Assembly (NCBI GenBank): GCA_910583885.1
Contig: CAJUAC010000002.1
Span: 32,951-96,950, forward strand
Direction of reading: 5' to 3'
Length of the DNA stretch: 64,000 nucleotides
Source of the DNA: an uncultured Oscillospiraceae bacterium
GTDB lineage: Bacteria > Bacillota > Clostridia > Oscillospirales > Oscillospiraceae
The notes under the pieces were generated by a model. It was not told the origin of the DNA. It saw only the letters and a list, made by a program, of their open reading frames with translations, and did not search any database. The position numbers and the translations under genes were made by a program. Below, in pieces: positions 32,739-41,981 of the stretch (positions within the stretch are counted from its first letter, which is position 1; each line of letters opens with the position of its first letter).

Positions 32739-34607
32739 TTGGACAAGTTTACCAAAAATTTTTTTCTTCTGCACAGATCCCCAGACCCATCCTGGCCCAT
32801 CTGGAAGTATGGGCTGTATCTGGCCTACCGCGGGGTGATGTTGATAGGTGCCGGGCTCTGCATGGGGCTGGCCCTGCTGATACTGGCCATCGGCCCCTAC
32901 ACCAAGGAGATCGCGTTGGGCTACCTCCAGCATTGGGAGGTGGTTGTGCTCAATGTGGTGCCTGTGGCGCTGCTGGTGCTGCTCTTCTACAGCATCCTGG
33001 GCCGGGCCTGTGCGGCCTTTTTTGTTGGCGGCGGTATCGCTTTTGCGCTCAGCCTGGGCAACTACTATAAGCTCCAGTTTCGGGACGACCCCCTCTATTT
33101 TGAGGATATGCTGATCCTCCGGGAGGCCAAGGCAATGGCGTCCGGGGATCACTACAGCCTGTTTCTGGATAAGCGGATCCTTGCAGCAGCAGCCTGCCTG
33201 CTTCTGGGCACCTTGCTGCTCTGGCTCCTGGTCCCCGGCAGGGCAACAGGCTGGAAGCGGCGCACAGCGGCAGCCCTGTCCACCCTGGCCGCAGCGGCAG
33301 CCCTCTCCCCAATCTATTTCAACAAAGATGTCTATGACTCTGTGGAAAACTATGAGGGGCTCAACCGCTGGAGCCCCACCCAAAACTATATTGCACACGG
33401 CTTTTTCTACCCGTTTATCCACAGTATCAGCGATTTTGTGGAGATGCCGCCCGCCGGATACCAGAAATCCCAGGCGGCGGAGCTCCTGGCTGCTTATCAG
33501 GATGCAGACATTCCGGCGGACAAGCAGGTCAATATCATTGCCATCATGCGGGAGGCCTACGTTGATTTTTCCCAATATGATGTACCGGGGGTGGATGTCA
33601 GCGGCTATAGCATCTACCACGGCTTGGAGGCGGAGAGCTACACCGGCAACCTGGTCACTAATATTTTTGCCGGCGGCACCGTGGATACAGAGCGTTGCTT
33701 CCTCACCGGCAATTATAAGCTCCACAATTTCCGGGGCAATACCAACTCCTACCTCTGGTACTTCCGGGACCAGGGCTATACGGTGGAGGGCAGCCACCCC
33801 TACCACCAGTGGTTCTATAACCGCCAGAACATCAACGGGTATCTGGGGTTTGGGCACTACCGGTTCCTGGAGGGGGATTTTGAGAAGCGCACCAGCGCCA
33901 CCTATCCGGAGGACTCCATCCTCCTTCCGGAGATCTACAGCGATTTCCAGAAGAACAAGCAGACCGGGAAGCCATACTTCTCCTTCTCCGTCAATGTCCA
34001 GAGCCATGGCCCCTACGCCACCTGGGATACCGGATCCCCGGAATATCTCTCCCAGAGCTACAGCCTGGCGTGCAGGAACGCCATGAACTACTACCTGCAC
34101 ACCATTTTCCAGACAGATGAGGAGCTTGCCAAGCTGGTGGACCAGCTGCGCACGGATCCGGATCCGGTGGTGCTGGTCACATTTGGCGACCACCTCCCCT
34201 GGATGGGGGATGGCAATGCCTTCTATGAGGAAATGGGGATCGATATTGATCCCGGGAGCGACGGCGGCTTCTACCGCCACTACAGTACCCGGTATCTGAT
34301 CTGGGCCAACGATGCGGCCCGGGCGCTGCTGGGCAGCGATGTCCAAGGGGAAGGGCCTGATATTTCCCCCTGTTACCTGATGAACCTGGTGTTCCGGCAG
34401 ATTGGCTGGGAGGGCCCCGCCTTCCTCCAGGCGATGGACGGCATGATGGACGTATTCCCTGTTGTCACGACAAATGACCGCTATGTGGTTGATGGCGCCC
34501 TTACCAAAGAGATCCCCCAGCAGAGGAAGGAAATGTTCCGTGATTTCCTCTATCTACAGCAGTACTGGCGCACAGAATTTTTGTATAGCGATACGTTCCA
34601 GGAATAA
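32739..34607 (+). CDS. LtaS-like membrane sulfatase-fold enzyme (phosphoglycerol transferase type)
   Basis: The 622-residue protein has about five N-terminal membrane helices (residues 25-200) and a large extracytoplasmic domain of the alkaline phosphatase/sulfatase fold, as in lipoteichoic acid synthases and MdoB-type phosphoglycerol transferases. AGGTVDTERCFLTGN near residue 310 is where the catalytic threonine nucleophile is expected, and VQSHGPY (near 422) and TFGDHLPWMGD (near 485) hold metal ligands. It probably transfers phosphoglycerol to a lipid or glycan. I chose the TTG at 32739, 9 nt after AGGAG; no ATG is available near the conserved start. It is monocistronic with its own promoter. 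Confidence 0.88.
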   Translation: MDKFTKNFFLLHRSPDPSWPIWKYGLYLAYRGVMLIGAGLCMGLALLILAIGPYTKEIALGYLQHWEVVVLNVVPVALLVLLFYSILGRACAAFFVGGGIAFALSLGNYYKLQFRDDPLYFEDMLILREAKAMASGDHYSLFLDKRILAAAACLLLGTLLLWLLVPGRATGWKRRTAAALSTLAAAAALSPIYFNKDVYDSVENYEGLNRWSPTQNYIAHGFFYPFIHSISDFVEMPPAGYQKSQAAELLAAYQDADIPADKQVNIIAIMREAYVDFSQYDVPGVDVSGYSIYHGLEAESYTGNLVTNIFAGGTVDTERCFLTGNYKLHNFRGNTNSYLWYFRDQGYTVEGSHPYHQWFYNRQNINGYLGFGHYRFLEGDFEKRTSATYPEDSILLPEIYSDFQKNKQTGKPYFSFSVNVQSHGPYATWDTGSPEYLSQSYSLACRNAMNYYLHTIFQTDEELAKLVDQLRTDPDPVVLVTFGDHLPWMGDGNAFYEEMGIDIDPGSDGGFYRHYSTRYLIWANDAARALLGSDVQGEGPDISPCYLMNLVFRQIGWEGPAFLQAMDGMMDVFPVVTTNDRYVVDGALTKEIPQQRKEMFRDFLYLQQYWRTEFLYSDTFQE

Positions 34608-34643
34608 GTTTCTGCATTTGATGGGGAGGACTGGTATAAAAAT

Positions 34644-34672
34644 TTGACTATTTGGGAAAATTATGGTATCAT
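34644..34672 (+). promoter_or_regulatory. Promoter of the SLH-protein gene
   Basis: TTGACT (34644-34649) and TATCAT (34667-34672), 17-bp spacer, about 40 bp before the ATG. Confidence 0.65.
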
Positions 34673-34708
34673 AAATCCCACTCCACTGAAGAAACGAGGA
34701 ATCCATCC

Positions 34709-35797
34709 ATGAGAAGATACACCATGTCTGCCGCATTGGTCCTGCTTTTGTGCTTCGGCCTGGCGATCCCAGCCTCCGCACACAATTCAGAGGGTGCTGC
34801 CGTCCTGGCCAGCACCGCCGCTGCCGGTTATGACGATGTGCCGGATGGGCACTGGTCTGCCGCCAGCGTGACCCAGGCAACAGATATGGGCATCTTCCAG
34901 GGGGTAAGCAGCGGCGTGTTCGGGCTCGGGCAGCCCATCTCCCGCGCCGCCTTTGTGACAGCGATGGTGCGCCTGTTTGGCTGGGAGGCCGTGGAGCCTG
35001 CGGAGAATTCCTTCACCGATGTGACCAGTGACCGCTGGTTCTACAGTGCGGTGGAGACGGCCCTCGCCAACGGAGGTATTGCCGCAGCGGACAGTGAGTT
35101 CCGCCCCACAGAGAATATCACCCGGGAGGAAATGGTCTCCATGCTGCTGCGGGGCCTGGGATATACCTCCCTGGCCGGCGTGGCCAGCAGCTACAGCGCC
35201 CCCTTTGCCGATGTCTCCACCAACAAGGGCTTTGTAACTGTGGCCTATGACATGGGGATCGTCAGCGGCGTAGGGGAAAACCTCTTTGACCCCAGCGGCC
35301 TTGCCACACGGGAGCAGGCTGCTACCCTGCTGATGCGTGTATATGACCGGCTGAACCGGGAAGCCGTGCAGCTGGATGAGACAGACGGATATCAGGTTGT
35401 CACGGTGGAGACGCCCGCCGCCCGGGAGGGGGACGATCTGCCTACCACACCCCTGGAGCCCCTGACGGAGCTCTATAATACCCTGCGCCAACTGAAAAAT
35501 AGTGGTACGGATATGGGCCAGGTGGTGCTGTGTCTGACGGCGGGCGGCGTGCGCACCATAAACTCCCCCGGCGGTGAGATTGAGGGGACAGATCAGCTCA
35601 CTGTCCAGGAGGTGGAGGAGCTTATCCAGACGGAGGGTGTGAACACCTACTACTCAGACCGCTATGAGAGCGCCTACTGCCTCTACCAGACTGTCGGCGG
35701 GCAGACTGCTGTTGTCTGGTACCAGAGTGAGCAAAGCCTTTCTGTAAAGCTCCAGCTGGCCTGCCTCTTTGATGTGACAAGCTATGTGCTGGCGTAG
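34709..35797 (+). CDS. Secreted SLH-domain protein
   Basis: The 362-residue protein has a signal peptide (MRRYTMSAALVLLLCFGLAIPASA) followed by three S-layer-homology repeats at about residues 40-215. Their cores are GYDDVPDGHWSAASV, SFTDVTSDRWFYSAV and PFADVSTNKGFVTVAYDMGIVSGVGENLFDPSGLATREQ (read in parts). SLH modules bind pyruvylated secondary cell-wall polymers. The remaining 150 residues are not recognised. GAGGAA precedes ATG 34709. It lies downstream of the LtaS-like enzyme, so both serve the cell envelope. Confidence 0.88.
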   Translation: MRRYTMSAALVLLLCFGLAIPASAHNSEGAAVLASTAAAGYDDVPDGHWSAASVTQATDMGIFQGVSSGVFGLGQPISRAAFVTAMVRLFGWEAVEPAENSFTDVTSDRWFYSAVETALANGGIAAADSEFRPTENITREEMVSMLLRGLGYTSLAGVASSYSAPFADVSTNKGFVTVAYDMGIVSGVGENLFDPSGLATREQAATLLMRVYDRLNREAVQLDETDGYQVVTVETPAAREGDDLPTTPLEPLTELYNTLRQLKNSGTDMGQVVLCLTAGGVRTINSPGGEIEGTDQLTVQEVEELIQTEGVNTYYSDRYESAYCLYQTVGGQTAVVWYQSEQSLSVKLQLACLFDVTSYVLA

Positions 35798-35839
35798 AGG
35801 GTACTCCTGTCCCTGCAAATAGCACAATAAAAGAAGCTC

Positions 35840-35877
35840 GGGCCGGACACGTGGGAATCGTGTCCGGCCCGTTTTCC
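35840..35877 (+). terminator. Terminator of the SLH-protein gene
   Basis: A perfect 12-bp stem GGGCCGGACACG/CGTGTCCGGCCC with a 7-nt loop, followed by GTTTTCC. Confidence 0.85.
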
Positions 35878-35897
35878 GCCTGGAAAAGGTACAGTGC

Positions 35898-36419
35898 GTG
35901 ATATTTTTCAGCAAAGGCTACAATAAACGCTTTTACCAACGGGAGATGGCCTTCATTGGCTGGAACACCGCGCCTGACAGCAGTGGGACAGCCTATGACG
36001 CCAAGAAGTATCTGAAGTTTGACGACTTTGCCGCCGACATCACCCTCTACGCCCAGTGGATGCTGGCGCACAGGCACGATATCTCCACAGACTGCGGCGT
36101 GAGCGATGCTTCTGTGGACTTCACCATCTGGACCAGCTCCACGTCCCTCTCCACAAGCAGCGGCCGCTATATCCTGGCCAACGATGCGGGCTATCAAGAT
36201 CATATCACCAGCTGTGACTGTGCCGAAGCCCCCAAGAAGATCACCAGACCTTCTGACAGCGCATATGCTCTGGTAGACCTGTCCGGATACAAATCCAAGC
36301 GGAGTTTGAAAAAATCCAAAAAACTAAGCAGTAAGCAAAGGCCAGGAGGAGGAATCGTTCGATTCCTCCTCCTGGCTTGCAGCATCAAACGATTATTTGA
36401 TGGTTCAAGTTCTTTTTGA
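35898..36419 (+). pseudogene. Remnant of an InlB B-repeat surface protein
   Basis: The 173-codon frame starts abruptly and encodes one recognisable module: FIGWNTAPDSSGTAYDAKKY ending with ITLYAQW. This is the repeat found many times in large Listeria InlB-like/Flg_new surface proteins. There is no signal peptide, and the 3' end runs straight into a 17-bp perfect inverted repeat and the palindromic 3'-end element, giving an unlikely low-complexity tail. I read it as the truncated relic of a much larger adhesin rather than a functional gene. Confidence 0.65.
36341..36376. repeat. 17-bp perfect inverted repeat
   Basis: GCCAGGAGGAGGAATCG is followed, after TT, by its exact reverse complement. 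It lies inside the relic frame, between convergent genes, and may act as a bidirectional transcript end despite lacking a T tract. Confidence 0.85.
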
Positions 36420-36444
36420 TCCTTTTTCTTTCAAGAAAAAGGAT
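36407..36444 (-). repeat. Palindromic 3'-end element, copy 2 (after pdaA)
   Basis: On the minus strand an ATCCTTTTTCTT/AAGAAAAAGGAT stem is followed by CAAAAAGAACTT, starting 3 nt after the pdaA stop. It is identical over 38 bp to 61507-61544 and is a covarying relative of 28760-28798. Confidence 0.85.
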
Positions 36445-36446
36445 GA

Positions 36447-37259
36447 TTACCGCACCCCTGGCAGATCCTCCAGAGAGGCAAAGGTGTAGCCCATCTCCTC
36501 CCACTTGGTCAGCAGCTCATCTAAGATCTCCCCGTTGGTTCGGGAGGTGGAGTGGAGCAGGACAATGGCACCGTCATGGATGCGGGGCAGGAGCTTGTCA
36601 TAGGCCTGCTGGTGGGTGGGCTGGTTGTCCACGTACCAGTCCACATAGGCCAGGCTCCAAAATACTGTGGTGTAGCCTAAAGCGTGGGCCTGCTGTAGAT
36701 TCTGCTCGCTGTACTTCCCCTGGGGTGGGCGGTAGAAGCGGGACAGGGGCCTGCCGGTGGTCTGCTGGTACAGCTCCTCCAGGCTGGAGAGCTCCTTCTG
36801 GAATGCGGCCTGTTCAGAAATGCTGGACATATCCGGGTGGTGGTAGGTATGGTTGCCTACCACGTGCCCCTCCTTCGCCATGCGGCGGATGATGTCCGGG
36901 GCCGTCTCCACCATGTTCCCCACAACAAAAAAGGCCGCAGGCGCGTTATGCTTCTTCAGCGCGTCCAGGATCTGCTCCGTATAGCCGTTTTCATACCCGC
37001 AGTCAAAGGTGAGATAGATCACCTTTTTCCCGGTGTCGCCCAGATAGTAGGCCCCATATTGGGACAGGTCCTCTGCTGTGGCGTTGCCGATAGGCGCAGC
37101 CCCCTCCGTCTGGAAGGACAGGCCCCAGTTACCGGCAGAGGCGGGGACCGCAGCAGCGGCAGAGGCCGGGCTGGCCTCCCCGCCCAGCTGGCGCAGCACG
37201 GTCAGCAGCACGGCCATTGCGAGGCAAGCCAGCAGGACGCGGTATTTCACCTGATGCAT
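36447..37259 (-). CDS. pdaA: Polysaccharide deacetylase of the PdaA type
   Basis: PdaA de-N-acetylates muramic acid in peptidoglycan, a step to the muramic delta-lactam of spore cortex. The 270-residue protein has an N-terminal membrane/signal segment (about 6-22) and a NodB/CE4 domain with TFDCGYENGYT (Asp86) and HTYHHPD (His137, His141 metal ligands), RPPQGKYS and a C-terminal LHSTS. The GYENG variant of motif 1 is the PdaA-type signature. Start ATG 37259 has AAGGAGG upstream. The family points to a sporulation role, but that is inference; no sporulation promoter was identified. Confidence 0.88.
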   Translation of the reverse strand: MHQVKYRVLLACLAMAVLLTVLRQLGGEASPASAAAAVPASAGNWGLSFQTEGAAPIGNATAEDLSQYGAYYLGDTGKKVIYLTFDCGYENGYTEQILDALKKHNAPAAFFVVGNMVETAPDIIRRMAKEGHVVGNHTYHHPDMSSISEQAAFQKELSSLEELYQQTTGRPLSRFYRPPQGKYSEQNLQQAHALGYTTVFWSLAYVDWYVDNQPTHQQAYDKLLPRIHDGAIVLLHSTSRTNGEILDELLTKWEEMGYTFASLEDLPGVR

Positions 37260-37342
37260 CGTAGTCAACCTCCTTAAAACAGACAAATCTGCCGCTAGTC
37301 TGCCCATACCACACCCGCCGTATGCACCCGGAGAAAAACCAG

Positions 37343-37372
37343 TTGACGCACTGATGGAGTAACAGGTATAAT
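37343..37372 (+). promoter_or_regulatory. Promoter of the moxR operon
   Basis: TTGACG (37343-37348) and TATAAT (37367-37372) with an 18-bp spacer, about 75 bp before the ATG. It is divergent from pdaA. Confidence 0.7.
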
Positions 37373-37451
37373 ATCAAGTGGATTATTATAAAATATCCAA
37401 ATTTTTTAACAAAGCAGCCCTCTCCAGGAGGGGGCTGGAAAGGAACCACGG

Positions 37452-38387
37452 ATGAACGAACGAAACCTATCCGCTGAGGTGGTCCAGGAGGTCAAAAAGG
37501 CCATCGTTGGCAAGGACAGCGTCCTGGTCAAGGTCCTGGCGGCTATCCTGGCCCGGGGCCACATCCTGCTGGAGGACATCCCCGGCGTGGGCAAGACTAC
37601 CCTGGCGTTGGCCTTTGCCAAGGCATTGGACCTGCGCTTCTCCCGTATGCAGTTTACGCCGGATGTGATGCCGTCAGATATCACCGGCTTCTCTATCTAT
37701 AACAAAGAAACAGGACGGATGACATACCAGCCAGGCGCGGTGATGTGCAACCTCTTTTTGGCCGATGAGCTCAACCGGGCCACCAGCCGCACCCAGTCCG
37801 CCCTGCTGGAGGCCATGGAGGAGGGCCAGGTCACGGTGGACGGCGTGAGCCACCCGGTCCCCCAGCCCTTTGTGGTCATTGCCACCCAGAACCCGGTGGG
37901 GGCCTCCGGCACCCAGCGGCTGCCGGACTCCCAGCTGGACCGCTTCCTGCTGCGGCTGAGCCTGGGCTACCCCTCCCCTGCCGAGGAGCTGGAGCTGCTG
38001 CGCCGGAGGCAGTACGGCCAGAGCATGGGCGGCGTGAACCGGGTGGTGGATTGCCAATCCTTGGAGCAGATACGCCAGGCGGCAGAGCGTACATATATCA
38101 GCGACGAGGTTCTGCGCTACATCATTTCCCTGGTGGGGGCCACCCGCAAGCACCCCCAGCTCCTCCAGGGGGCCAGCCCCCGGGCTACCCTGTCCGTCAC
38201 GGCTGCGAGCCGGTCGGTAGCCTTCCTCCGGGGACGGGACTATGTGGTGCCGGAGGATGTGCAGGCCATCTGGCGGGAGGCAGTGGCCCACCGCCTGCTG
38301 CTGGCCCCGGGCGTGGAGGGGACCGCCAGCGCCCAGGAGATCGCGGGGGAGATCCTGCGCACCGTGAACCCGCCTAAAATCCAGTAG
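37452..38387 (+). CDS. MoxR-family AAA+ ATPase
   Basis: The 311-residue MoxR ATPase has Walker A EDIPGVGKTT (41-50), Walker B LFLADELNRA near 102, and a sensor region (ATQNPVGASGTQRLPDSQLDRF). MoxR proteins act as chaperones for metal insertion or complex assembly, usually with DUF58 and transglutaminase partners, exactly the order seen here. AAAGGAA precedes the ATG. The DUF58 gene starts 2 bp after its stop, so expression is operonic. Confidence 0.93.
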   Translation: MNERNLSAEVVQEVKKAIVGKDSVLVKVLAAILARGHILLEDIPGVGKTTLALAFAKALDLRFSRMQFTPDVMPSDITGFSIYNKETGRMTYQPGAVMCNLFLADELNRATSRTQSALLEAMEEGQVTVDGVSHPVPQPFVVIATQNPVGASGTQRLPDSQLDRFLLRLSLGYPSPAEELELLRRRQYGQSMGGVNRVVDCQSLEQIRQAAERTYISDEVLRYIISLVGATRKHPQLLQGASPRATLSVTAASRSVAFLRGRDYVVPEDVQAIWREAVAHRLLLAPGVEGTASAQEIAGEILRTVNPPKIQ

Positions 38388-38389
38388 CC

Positions 38390-39391
38390 ATGTGGAGACG
38401 GCGGCTTCTATACGCCTTTGTCCTGCTGAGTACCCTGATGGGCCAGCTGTTTGACACGGGCTACCTGTTCCATTTTCTCTTCATTGCCGCGCTGTGCCTG
38501 CCCCTGCTGGGGCTGGCGGTGAGCCTCCCGGCCATGCTGGGCTGCCGGGTTGCCCTCACGTCCTCCGCCCGCCAGGTGCGGCGGGGGGAGGAGGCGCAGT
38601 GGACATTGCGCCTGGAGGGCCGGTCCCGGCTGCCCCTGGCCCGGGCCGCCTGCCGCGTGCGGATGCGCAGCCGCACCACTGGGAAGACGAAACGTATCCG
38701 CTTCCCTATGGGACGTTCCCTCCCCGGTGGGACGCGCTCCTGGGCTGTGGACACAGGACGCTGCGCCCTGGTGGAGTGCCGGGTGGATCGGGTGCGGGTG
38801 TGCGACTGCTTGGGACTGTTCGCACTGCCGGTCCGCGCCCCCGCGCCGGGGACTTTGCTGGTGTGCCCCCGGCCGGAGGATCCCGGCTGCTTGTCCCTGC
38901 CAGAGGGGGCGGGGATGCCCCTGCCGGTGCCCCGGGGAAAGTCCGCCTCCGGGGAGGACTATGAGCTGCGCCCCTACCGGGAGGGGGACAGCATACGTAC
39001 CATCCACTGGAAGATGAGCGCGAAGCGGGATTCCCTCGTCACCAGGGAGCTGCTGGAGGACAAGCGGCCCCTGCCGGTGCTGACCTTTGACTGCTTTGGC
39101 CCGCCTGACCAGGTGGACCGGGTGCTGGACCGCCTGGCGGGGTACAGCATAGCACTGCTGGATCAGGAGAGGCCCCACGAGATCCGCTGGGCAGACCCGG
39201 CCTCCGGCGCAGTGCGCCGGTACGATGTCGCCAGCGGCCGGGACTGGACGGCTTGCCTGACAGCAATCCTCTCCTCCCCCATCCCCATCCAGGGGCACTC
39301 CATCCTGGACACCCCCCTGGCAGTGGGCCAGGATGAGGTCCTCCATCAAATCCACATCACCGGGGAGGAGGCGCGCCATGAAGATCCGTAG
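38390..39391 (+). CDS. DUF58 domain protein
   Basis: The 333-residue protein has two N-terminal membrane helices (about 7-50) and a cytoplasmic DUF58 domain with the signature YREGDSIRTIHWKMSAKRD near residues 200-218. DUF58 proteins are conserved partners of MoxR ATPases and may resemble von Willebrand factor A folds. It starts 2 bp after moxR, and its 3' end overlaps the transglutaminase gene by 14 nt, so the three are translationally linked. Its biochemical role is unknown. Confidence 0.92.
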   Translation: MWRRRLLYAFVLLSTLMGQLFDTGYLFHFLFIAALCLPLLGLAVSLPAMLGCRVALTSSARQVRRGEEAQWTLRLEGRSRLPLARAACRVRMRSRTTGKTKRIRFPMGRSLPGGTRSWAVDTGRCALVECRVDRVRVCDCLGLFALPVRAPAPGTLLVCPRPEDPGCLSLPEGAGMPLPVPRGKSASGEDYELRPYREGDSIRTIHWKMSAKRDSLVTRELLEDKRPLPVLTFDCFGPPDQVDRVLDRLAGYSIALLDQERPHEIRWADPASGAVRRYDVASGRDWTACLTAILSSPIPIQGHSILDTPLAVGQDEVLHQIHITGEEARHEDP

Positions 39392-41663
39392 GCCCCGGAG
39401 GGGCGAGCTGACCCTTTGGCTGGGGAACAGCATGATCCTGTCCCTGCTGCTGGCGGGAGGCTTCCGCGCCTTCCTCTGTGCCTATCAGATTGAGGCCAAC
39501 CAGCTGGTTTTGCTTCCCTGCTGCTGCCTGTTTGCCATGCTGTCGGCGGCACTGTGGTCTGTGCGCGGCGGGGGCTGGGCGGCAGTAACGGGAATTGTTA
39601 TGGCAGGCCTCACTGCCTGGCGGGCCTGGGACCGTCTGGGCCTGGCTGCCCAGCTGATCCGGCGGCGGGTCTGGAACAGTTCCAGCGGCCGCATGTCCGC
39701 CCTGGAGTTTGAGGCGGCGCAGCAGGCCATGCTGCCCGCCCTGCTCCTGCTGGCCGCTGCCCTGGCCCTGTGGCTGGGCTGGGTGGTGGTCTGGGCCAGG
39801 GGTTGGCATCTGTCGGCGGCAGTTGTCACCCTGCCCCTGCTGCCCGCTATCCTGGCTGGGATCCTGCCGGACTGGACGGGCCTCATGGCCGGCGCCGCCG
39901 GGTGGATTGCCCTGCTGCTGACCGCCCTCTATGACAAGCAGGATACAGTCCGGCTGGCCAGGGGGACGCTGGTGAGCCTGGCCGGGAGCATCACACTGCT
40001 GGCGCTGCTGTCCAATCTCCTGCCCCGGGGGAGCTATGAGCGGCCCCAGTGGGCCACCGACGGCCGGCAGAAGGTGATCAACGCTGTGTCGGAGGGGCTG
40101 GAGCGCATCCCTGGATGGGATGAGGTTCCCGGCAGCCTGGTGATCGATGCCAGCCCGGGGAATGGCAGCTCTGTTTCCAGCAGTGGGAACGGCCATATAG
40201 GCGGTGCGCGAGGGGTTGCTGTTATCAGAGGCCGGGTGGATCTGCTGGCTGCGGGGGAACGGAGATATGAGAACCAGGCGATGCTGGTGGTCCAGACCAA
40301 CCAGCCCAATCCAGCGGGGAAAATGTTCCTGCTGGACGGCACAGCGGCGGAGTACACCGGCGAGAGCTGGGAGGAGGCTTCGGTTGTGCCAGACTACTCC
40401 ATCCTCGACAGTCTCTCCTACACACCCCCAGCCAGTGAGGGTTATGTCATCCTGCCGGAGCTGTTCCCTGACCTGACCGCCGGGAATGTGCCGGCCTACC
40501 TGGTAAGAATCCGGAATCTGGCTGGTGGTGGCATGGCCTTAGCCCCTTACCGCCTGGCAGAGGCTGTTCCTGAGAACCCCGGGCGGGAATACACCCTCGC
40601 CTACCGGCCCGGCGGCCCGGCGGACAGCTTCTACCCCCTGGAGGGGCAGGTGAAGCTGGAGGAGACGCTGTACCGGGATTTTGTATACCAGCAGTACCTG
40701 TCTGTTCCGGAGAGGACAGAAGCAGTCCTCTCCCCGCTGGTGGAGGCGCTTCAGCAAGAGGTGGTTACGATAGAGGCGGGGATGCCCCAGGAATTTCTGG
40801 AGCCAGTGTCCGCCGCCCAGCGGACGGCACAGTACCTGGCCAAACAGGCAGCCTATGACCTGGATGTCCCTGCCATGAGACGGGGGGAAGACTTTGTAGA
40901 GTACTTCCTGACAGAGGGCCGGGGCTACTGTGTCCACTTCGCCACTGCCGGGGCGATGCTGCTGCGGATGCAGGGGATCCCCGCCAGGTATGCCTGCGGG
41001 TATGCGGCCTATCTGGATGACAGCGGCTATGCAACGGTGCTCGACAGCAACGCCCACGCCTGGGTGGAGATCTATCTGGATGGCTACGGCTGGTATCCGG
41101 TGGAGATGACCCCACCCGCTGGCGGCGGGGATGGGCAGGAGATCCAGCCGGAGACAGATCGTGTGGAAACACCGGCGCCCGATGTCCCAGCCAGGCCGGA
41201 ACCGGACCAGCCGGAACCGGTAGAGCAGCCGGATCAGCCGGAGAAGCCCGCCCCCAAGCCGGAGGATATCACGGCCCCGCCGGAGGAGAGCCCCGGCCAG
41301 GTGCAGGAGCCGGTAGATCTCACCTGGCTTTGGTACACAGCCCTGGCCCTGGCTATCCTGTCCAGCCCCGTTGCTGCTTACCGCCTCGCTGTGCGGAGGC
41401 GGCAGAAGATCAGGGGAATGGCGGACACCAACCGCTCGGTGATTGTGGCCTATGGCCGCTACCGGCGCCTGCTCACCTGGGGATGCGGGGAGGACCCGGC
41501 GCTGGAGGCCCTGGCCCGCAAGGCTAAGTTCAGCCAGCACAAGCTGGACGCCCAGGAGCGGGAAACCGCTTGGGAACGGGTAGATGTCCTGGCCCGGCAG
41601 GCCAGTGAAACCCTGCCCCGCTGGAAACAGTACATCCTGCGGCTCCTGGGACCCTTATTCTGA
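39378..41663 (+). CDS. TgpA-like membrane transglutaminase-domain protein
   Basis: The 761-residue protein has about five N-terminal membrane helices (about 12-200), a large extracytoplasmic region, a transglutaminase-like core (GRGYCVHFATAGAMLLRMQG near residue 515, NAHAWVEIYLDGYGW near 556), a Pro/Glu-rich linker with repeated PE-PDQPEPVEQPDQ units, a final membrane helix near 645 and a cytoplasmic tail. Cys and His of the catalytic triad are visible; the third position reads PVEMTP, a Glu where Asp is classical, a variant I believe occurs in this family. ATG 39378 has GGAGG upstream. It closes the moxR-DUF58 operon. Confidence 0.9.
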   Translation: MKIRRPRRGELTLWLGNSMILSLLLAGGFRAFLCAYQIEANQLVLLPCCCLFAMLSAALWSVRGGGWAAVTGIVMAGLTAWRAWDRLGLAAQLIRRRVWNSSSGRMSALEFEAAQQAMLPALLLLAAALALWLGWVVVWARGWHLSAAVVTLPLLPAILAGILPDWTGLMAGAAGWIALLLTALYDKQDTVRLARGTLVSLAGSITLLALLSNLLPRGSYERPQWATDGRQKVINAVSEGLERIPGWDEVPGSLVIDASPGNGSSVSSSGNGHIGGARGVAVIRGRVDLLAAGERRYENQAMLVVQTNQPNPAGKMFLLDGTAAEYTGESWEEASVVPDYSILDSLSYTPPASEGYVILPELFPDLTAGNVPAYLVRIRNLAGGGMALAPYRLAEAVPENPGREYTLAYRPGGPADSFYPLEGQVKLEETLYRDFVYQQYLSVPERTEAVLSPLVEALQQEVVTIEAGMPQEFLEPVSAAQRTAQYLAKQAAYDLDVPAMRRGEDFVEYFLTEGRGYCVHFATAGAMLLRMQGIPARYACGYAAYLDDSGYATVLDSNAHAWVEIYLDGYGWYPVEMTPPAGGGDGQEIQPETDRVETPAPDVPARPEPDQPEPVEQPDQPEKPAPKPEDITAPPEESPGQVQEPVDLTWLWYTALALAILSSPVAAYRLAVRRRQKIRGMADTNRSVIVAYGRYRRLLTWGCGEDPALEALARKAKFSQHKLDAQERETAWERVDVLARQASETLPRWKQYILRLLGPLF

Positions 41664-41672
41664 CGCCAGATC

Positions 41673-41713
41673 AAGCGGCCGGAAACGGTGATTTACCGTT
41701 CCGGCCGCTTTCC
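41673..41713 (+). terminator. Terminator of the moxR operon
   Basis: AAGCGGCCGGAACGGT-type stem (AAGCGGCCGG/CCGGCCGCTT plus inner CGGT/ACCG) followed by TTTCCC. Confidence 0.8.
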
Positions 41714-41723
41714 CTCTGATGCT

Positions 41724-41960
41724 CTATAAGGATTTTTGGTGCTTTTTCTGGAAAAACCGAGCGAACACGATACATAGGATCACTCCCATCCCATAGGGGA
41801 CGCACAGCAAAAAAGCAGTATCAGCCGGGGCGCTGTAGCCTGCGTATCGTCCGCCCCACTGAAGATCGCAGTAGTTGTAAGCAGTTGCTGCACACATGGC
41901 ATTTGAAAGTAGGATCGCAAGCGCAGCAAACAGACAGGCCAGGTGCTTATAGTTTTTCAT
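41724..41960 (-). CDS. Small two-helix membrane protein
   Basis: The 78-residue protein has two hydrophobic segments (about 6-26 and 45-66), a tyrosine-rich loop (YNYCDLQWGGRYAGYSAP) and a basic tail (FFQKKHQKSL). GGAGG lies upstream of ATG 41960; a longer in-frame start 7 codons earlier overlaps that site. It follows the XRE regulator gene by 21 bp and is probably cotranscribed, suggesting a regulator plus membrane partner pair. Family not recognised. GC is lower than in the neighbouring operon. Confidence 0.7.
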   Translation of the reverse strand: MKNYKHLACLFAALAILLSNAMCAATAYNYCDLQWGGRYAGYSAPADTAFLLCVPYGMGVILCIVFARFFQKKHQKSL

Positions 41961-41981
41961 GATTGCAAATACCTCCTGCAT

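Noticed and set aside
40900..41120. Loss of the catalytic acid in the transglutaminase domain (PVEMTP)
   Set aside because: A Glu at this position is, to my knowledge, common in the TgpA-like family, so it is not evidence of inactivation.
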